Below, in pieces: positions 13,201-14,852 of a stretch of 14,852 nt of DNA. The notes under the pieces are model-generated. The model did not search any database and was not told the origin of the DNA. It was given only the letters and a program-made list of their open reading frames with translations. The DNA is taken from assembly GCA_005880175.1 (NCBI GenBank), contig VBJR01000052.1:4331-19182 (forward strand), read 5' to 3'. The stretch comes from Chloroflexota bacterium. GTDB lineage: Bacteria > Chloroflexota > Dormibacteria > Dormibacterales > Dormibacteraceae. The first letter of the stretch is position 1; every line of letters begins with the position of its first letter. The position numbers and the translations under genes are program-made.

Positions 13201-14448
13201 TCAGGGCCCGGCCCGGGTTCGAGCCAGGTAGGCGGCGTCGGCGAAGACGTCCGCCACGTAGTGGTAGTCGCACTCCTCGCCGAGCCAGCGCGACACCGGT
13301 GTCTCCGGCCCGATCTCCAGGCCCCGCTCCCGGTGCTGGCGGCGGAGATCTGATGGCCCGCCCGTCGCCGGGTCCAAGGGCGCCCGTCGCGGCGGCGCGA
13401 TCTCGGTCCCCGCGGCCGTCTCGAAGCGCACCTCGCCGCCGGCCACCGGCACCACCCGGAACGCTCCCTCATGCAGCCGGCCGTGATGGGCATTGCACAG
13501 CGAGAGCCCATTGGCGATGTCCGTCCGGCCGCCCAGCCACCACGGCTCGATGTGGTGGCCGCTGGTCCGGCTGGCCGGCACCGGGCAGCCGGGGAACCGG
13601 CAGGTCCGGTCCCGCGCCTGCAGCGCCCGCCGCTGCCGGGCCGTGAACAGCCGCCTCTTCCGGCCCACGTCGATCGGCAGCCCGTCCTTCTCGGTAATGG
13701 CCACCACATCGGCATCGCAGCCGAGGCGCCGCGCCACCTCGGCCGCGTGGACCGCGCCCGGCGCTCCCACCAGCTCCTCGGGCGCCGAGCCCAGCGCGTG
13801 CTCGCAGACCGCCGTCAGCGAGTCCAGCCGGCGGCCCGCCCAGACGTCCCGGGCTGGCTCCTTGGGCGGCAGCGCCTTGCTCCTGGCGACCGCCTCCAGC
13901 GCCGCCGTCACCAGCCCCGCGTCCTCCGGCGGCAGCAGCGCCACCAGCCGGTGCATGCCGTCCTCCCGCACCCGCGTCCAGAGTCCCCGCTTCGCCTCCA
14001 GCTCCCCGCTCTGGCCCGGCGCGTCGGCGTCCATCGAACGCCGGATCTCCCGGCACATCCGCGCCAGCCGGCGGGCGTCCGCGCCCACGGCCATCTCCAG
14101 CCAGACCTCCTCGTCGGCCGGGGTGGCGACCAGGAGCAGAGCCCGAACCTTGTCCAGCGAGAGCTGGCCGGCGCCGAAGGCCCGGCGAATCAGGGGCAGC
14201 TCGGCGAGGGCGTGGCCGACGCGGAGCAGGTCGGCGGAGGTGTGGTAGTCGAGGCCGGCCTCGATGGAGAGCCAGTGGCAGCACGAGCGGATGCCGGCGG
14301 CGGCCCAGCCGGCGCCGTCGTCGAAGTCCGCCAGGCGCAGAACTAGCTCGGCCTGGGCGGCCTGGATGTGGGCGGAGAGCTCGCAGAGCTGTCGGCCGAC
14401 ATCGATTGCGGCGGCCTCGTCGAGGCGCTGGGGGAGCGCTGCAGCCAT
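13201..14448 (-). CDS. DUF222 / HNH endonuclease domain protein (13E12 repeat-like)
   Basis: A 415-residue protein. The N-terminal about 250 residues are the helical DUF222 domain (ELSAHIQAAQAELVLRLADFD, CCHWLSIEAGLDYHTSADLLRVGHAL, LSLDKVRALLLVATP). The HNH nuclease domain follows, with zinc knuckle CRFPGC (283-288), the HHI (298-300) of the first strand, Asn313 in IANGLSLC and HH (321-322). These actinobacterial multi-copy proteins are often linked to mobile DNA, but the cellular role is not established. The gene stands alone, converging on the broken membrane-protein gene with 7 bases between the stops. Start ATG 14448 is only 2 bases from a GAGG and 7 bases from a TATACT, which favours a leaderless transcript. 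Confidence 0.93.
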   Translation of the reverse strand: MAAALPQRLDEAAAIDVGRQLCELSAHIQAAQAELVLRLADFDDGAGWAAAGIRSCCHWLSIEAGLDYHTSADLLRVGHALAELPLIRRAFGAGQLSLDKVRALLLVATPADEEVWLEMAVGADARRLARMCREIRRSMDADAPGQSGELEAKRGLWTRVREDGMHRLVALLPPEDAGLVTAALEAVARSKALPPKEPARDVWAGRRLDSLTAVCEHALGSAPEELVGAPGAVHAAEVARRLGCDADVVAITEKDGLPIDVGRKRRLFTARQRRALQARDRTCRFPGCPVPASRTSGHHIEPWWLGGRTDIANGLSLCNAHHGRLHEGAFRVVPVAGGEVRFETAAGTEIAPPRRAPLDPATGGPSDLRRQHRERGLEIGPETPVSRWLGEECDYHYVADVFADAAYLARTRAGP

Positions 14449-14455
14449 GCCCTCA

Positions 14456-14461
14456 AGTATA
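14456..14461 (-). promoter_or_regulatory. -10 element placing the DUF222/HNH transcript start at its ATG
   Basis: TATACT on the minus strand is a five-of-six match to the -10 consensus, with 7 bases between it and the ATG, so the expected first transcribed base is the A of the start codon. A TTGACG (14480-14475) lies only 13 bases upstream, too close for a standard -35; the hexamer at 17-base spacing is CTTATT. Confidence 0.5.
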
Positions 14462-14507
14462 CCGAAAATCCGTTCGTCAATAAGGCTACGGTTTACTGCC
14501 GCCTGCC

Positions 14508-14525
14508 CCGCGCGAATAGGCGCGG
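14508..14525. repeat. 6-bp hairpin in the divergent gap before the last gene
   Basis: CCGCGC (14508-14513) and GCGCGG (14520-14525) flank GAATAG, 24 bases before the LLM start. This could be a small operator or chance symmetry in GC-rich DNA. Confidence 0.3.
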
Positions 14526-14549
14526 ACCCCCCGGCGTTCAGGGCTCCTG

Positions 14550-14852
14550 ATGAAGTTCGGGGTCATCTACCACTCCGCCTACCACGGCGCCGATCCGGAC
14601 ACCCTCGTCGCCTTCGCCACGCAGGCGGAGGCGTTCGGGTTCGAATCGTTCTACCTGCCGGAGCACGTCGCGCTCGCCCCCGGGGCCATCCTCGGGGCCG
14701 CGGCCGTGGACCCGGCGCTCCCCATCGTGGACCCGGTGCAGGCACTCGGCCTCGTCGCGGCCGTGACGGAGCGCATCCTGCTCGGCACCGCCGTCCTCCA
14801 GCTGCCGTACCACCATCCCGTGACGCTCGCCAAACGGCTGGCGACGCTCGAC
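14550..14852 (+). CDS. LLM-class flavin/F420-dependent oxidoreductase, 5' part only
   Basis: The first 101 codons of a luciferase-like monooxygenase-family protein, cut by the window edge. The start MKFGVIYHSAY, then FATQAEAFGFESFYLPEHVA, DPVQALGLVAAVTERILLGTAVLQLPYHHPVTLAKRLATLD is the usual LLM N-terminal half-barrel, including the conserved HHP...AK segment. The ATG at 14550 is chosen from the family start; AGGG lies 6 bases upstream. It is divergent from the DUF222/HNH gene across about 100 bases. Cofactor (FMN or F420) and substrate are unknown; it is not a close copy of the LLM-hemerythrin protein at 6726-8132. Confidence 0.9.
   Translation, partial: MKFGVIYHSAYHGADPDTLVAFATQAEAFGFESFYLPEHVALAPGAILGAAAVDPALPIVDPVQALGLVAAVTERILLGTAVLQLPYHHPVTLAKRLATLD

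Noticed and set aside
13203..13216. GGGCCCGGCCCGGG-like GC run at the end of the HNH gene considered as a terminator
   Set aside because: It is not a true inverted repeat with a workable loop, and it lies within coding sequence of the HNH gene without a T-run.
12860..13231. Second plus-strand frame overlapping the small membrane-protein gene
   Set aside because: Ser/Arg-rich translation without hydrophobic segments, and it runs past the stop into the end of the HNH gene. The membrane-type frames are more credible.
14368..14550. 60-codon plus-strand frame ending at the LLM start (TGATG overlap)
   Set aside because: Its first half is antisense to the DUF222 gene, it has no ribosome binding site or family resemblance, and the stop/start overlap is likely coincidental.

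Overview
This is a very GC-rich, gene-dense window with frequent GTG starts, stop/start overlaps and long spurious antisense reading frames. An NDMA-type alcohol dehydrogenase, several LLM flavin/F420-type oxidoreductases and a DUF222/HNH (13E12-type) endonuclease point to an actinomycete-grade bacterium. Thermoleophilia-like lineages are one possibility, but the taxonomy is inference. No rRNA, tRNA, CRISPR array or complete insertion sequence was seen.

Left block (1-4050, minus strand): a cobalamin salvage operon under a cobalamin riboswitch (about 3900-4050). Its order is a B12-binding lipoprotein (btuF-like, carrying an apparent out-of-frame internal deletion), the btuC-like permease, a single polypeptide joining the BtuD-type ATPase to a CobO-type corrinoid adenosyltransferase, and cobU (kinase/guanylyltransferase, running off the left edge). 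Together they would import a corrinoid, adenosylate it and activate its nucleotide loop.

Intergenic 4051-4279: a divergent control region with a perfect 12-bp inverted repeat, a 7-bp hairpin and an AT-rich island.

Middle block (4280-9984): a Tat-exported protein of the DUF7405/DyP-like type (plus) converges on a run of minus-strand genes. In transcription order these are an SDR dehydrogenase, an EamA exporter, an LLM oxidoreductase fused to a C-terminal hemerythrin domain, and a cytoplasmic DyP peroxidase. The last three are tightly packed and look like a redox operon.

Right-centre block (10022-12691, plus): a zinc, NDMA-type alcohol dehydrogenase, a HAD phosphatase and a TIM-barrel sugar isomerase/epimerase form a tight operon divergent from the SDR gene. 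The 37-bp gap between the two start codons is filled by a near-perfect palindrome that includes both start codons.

Right end (12692-14852): a small, apparently frameshifted membrane-protein gene, a convergent DUF222/HNH endonuclease gene with a probable leaderless promoter, and the first 101 codons of another LLM oxidoreductase.
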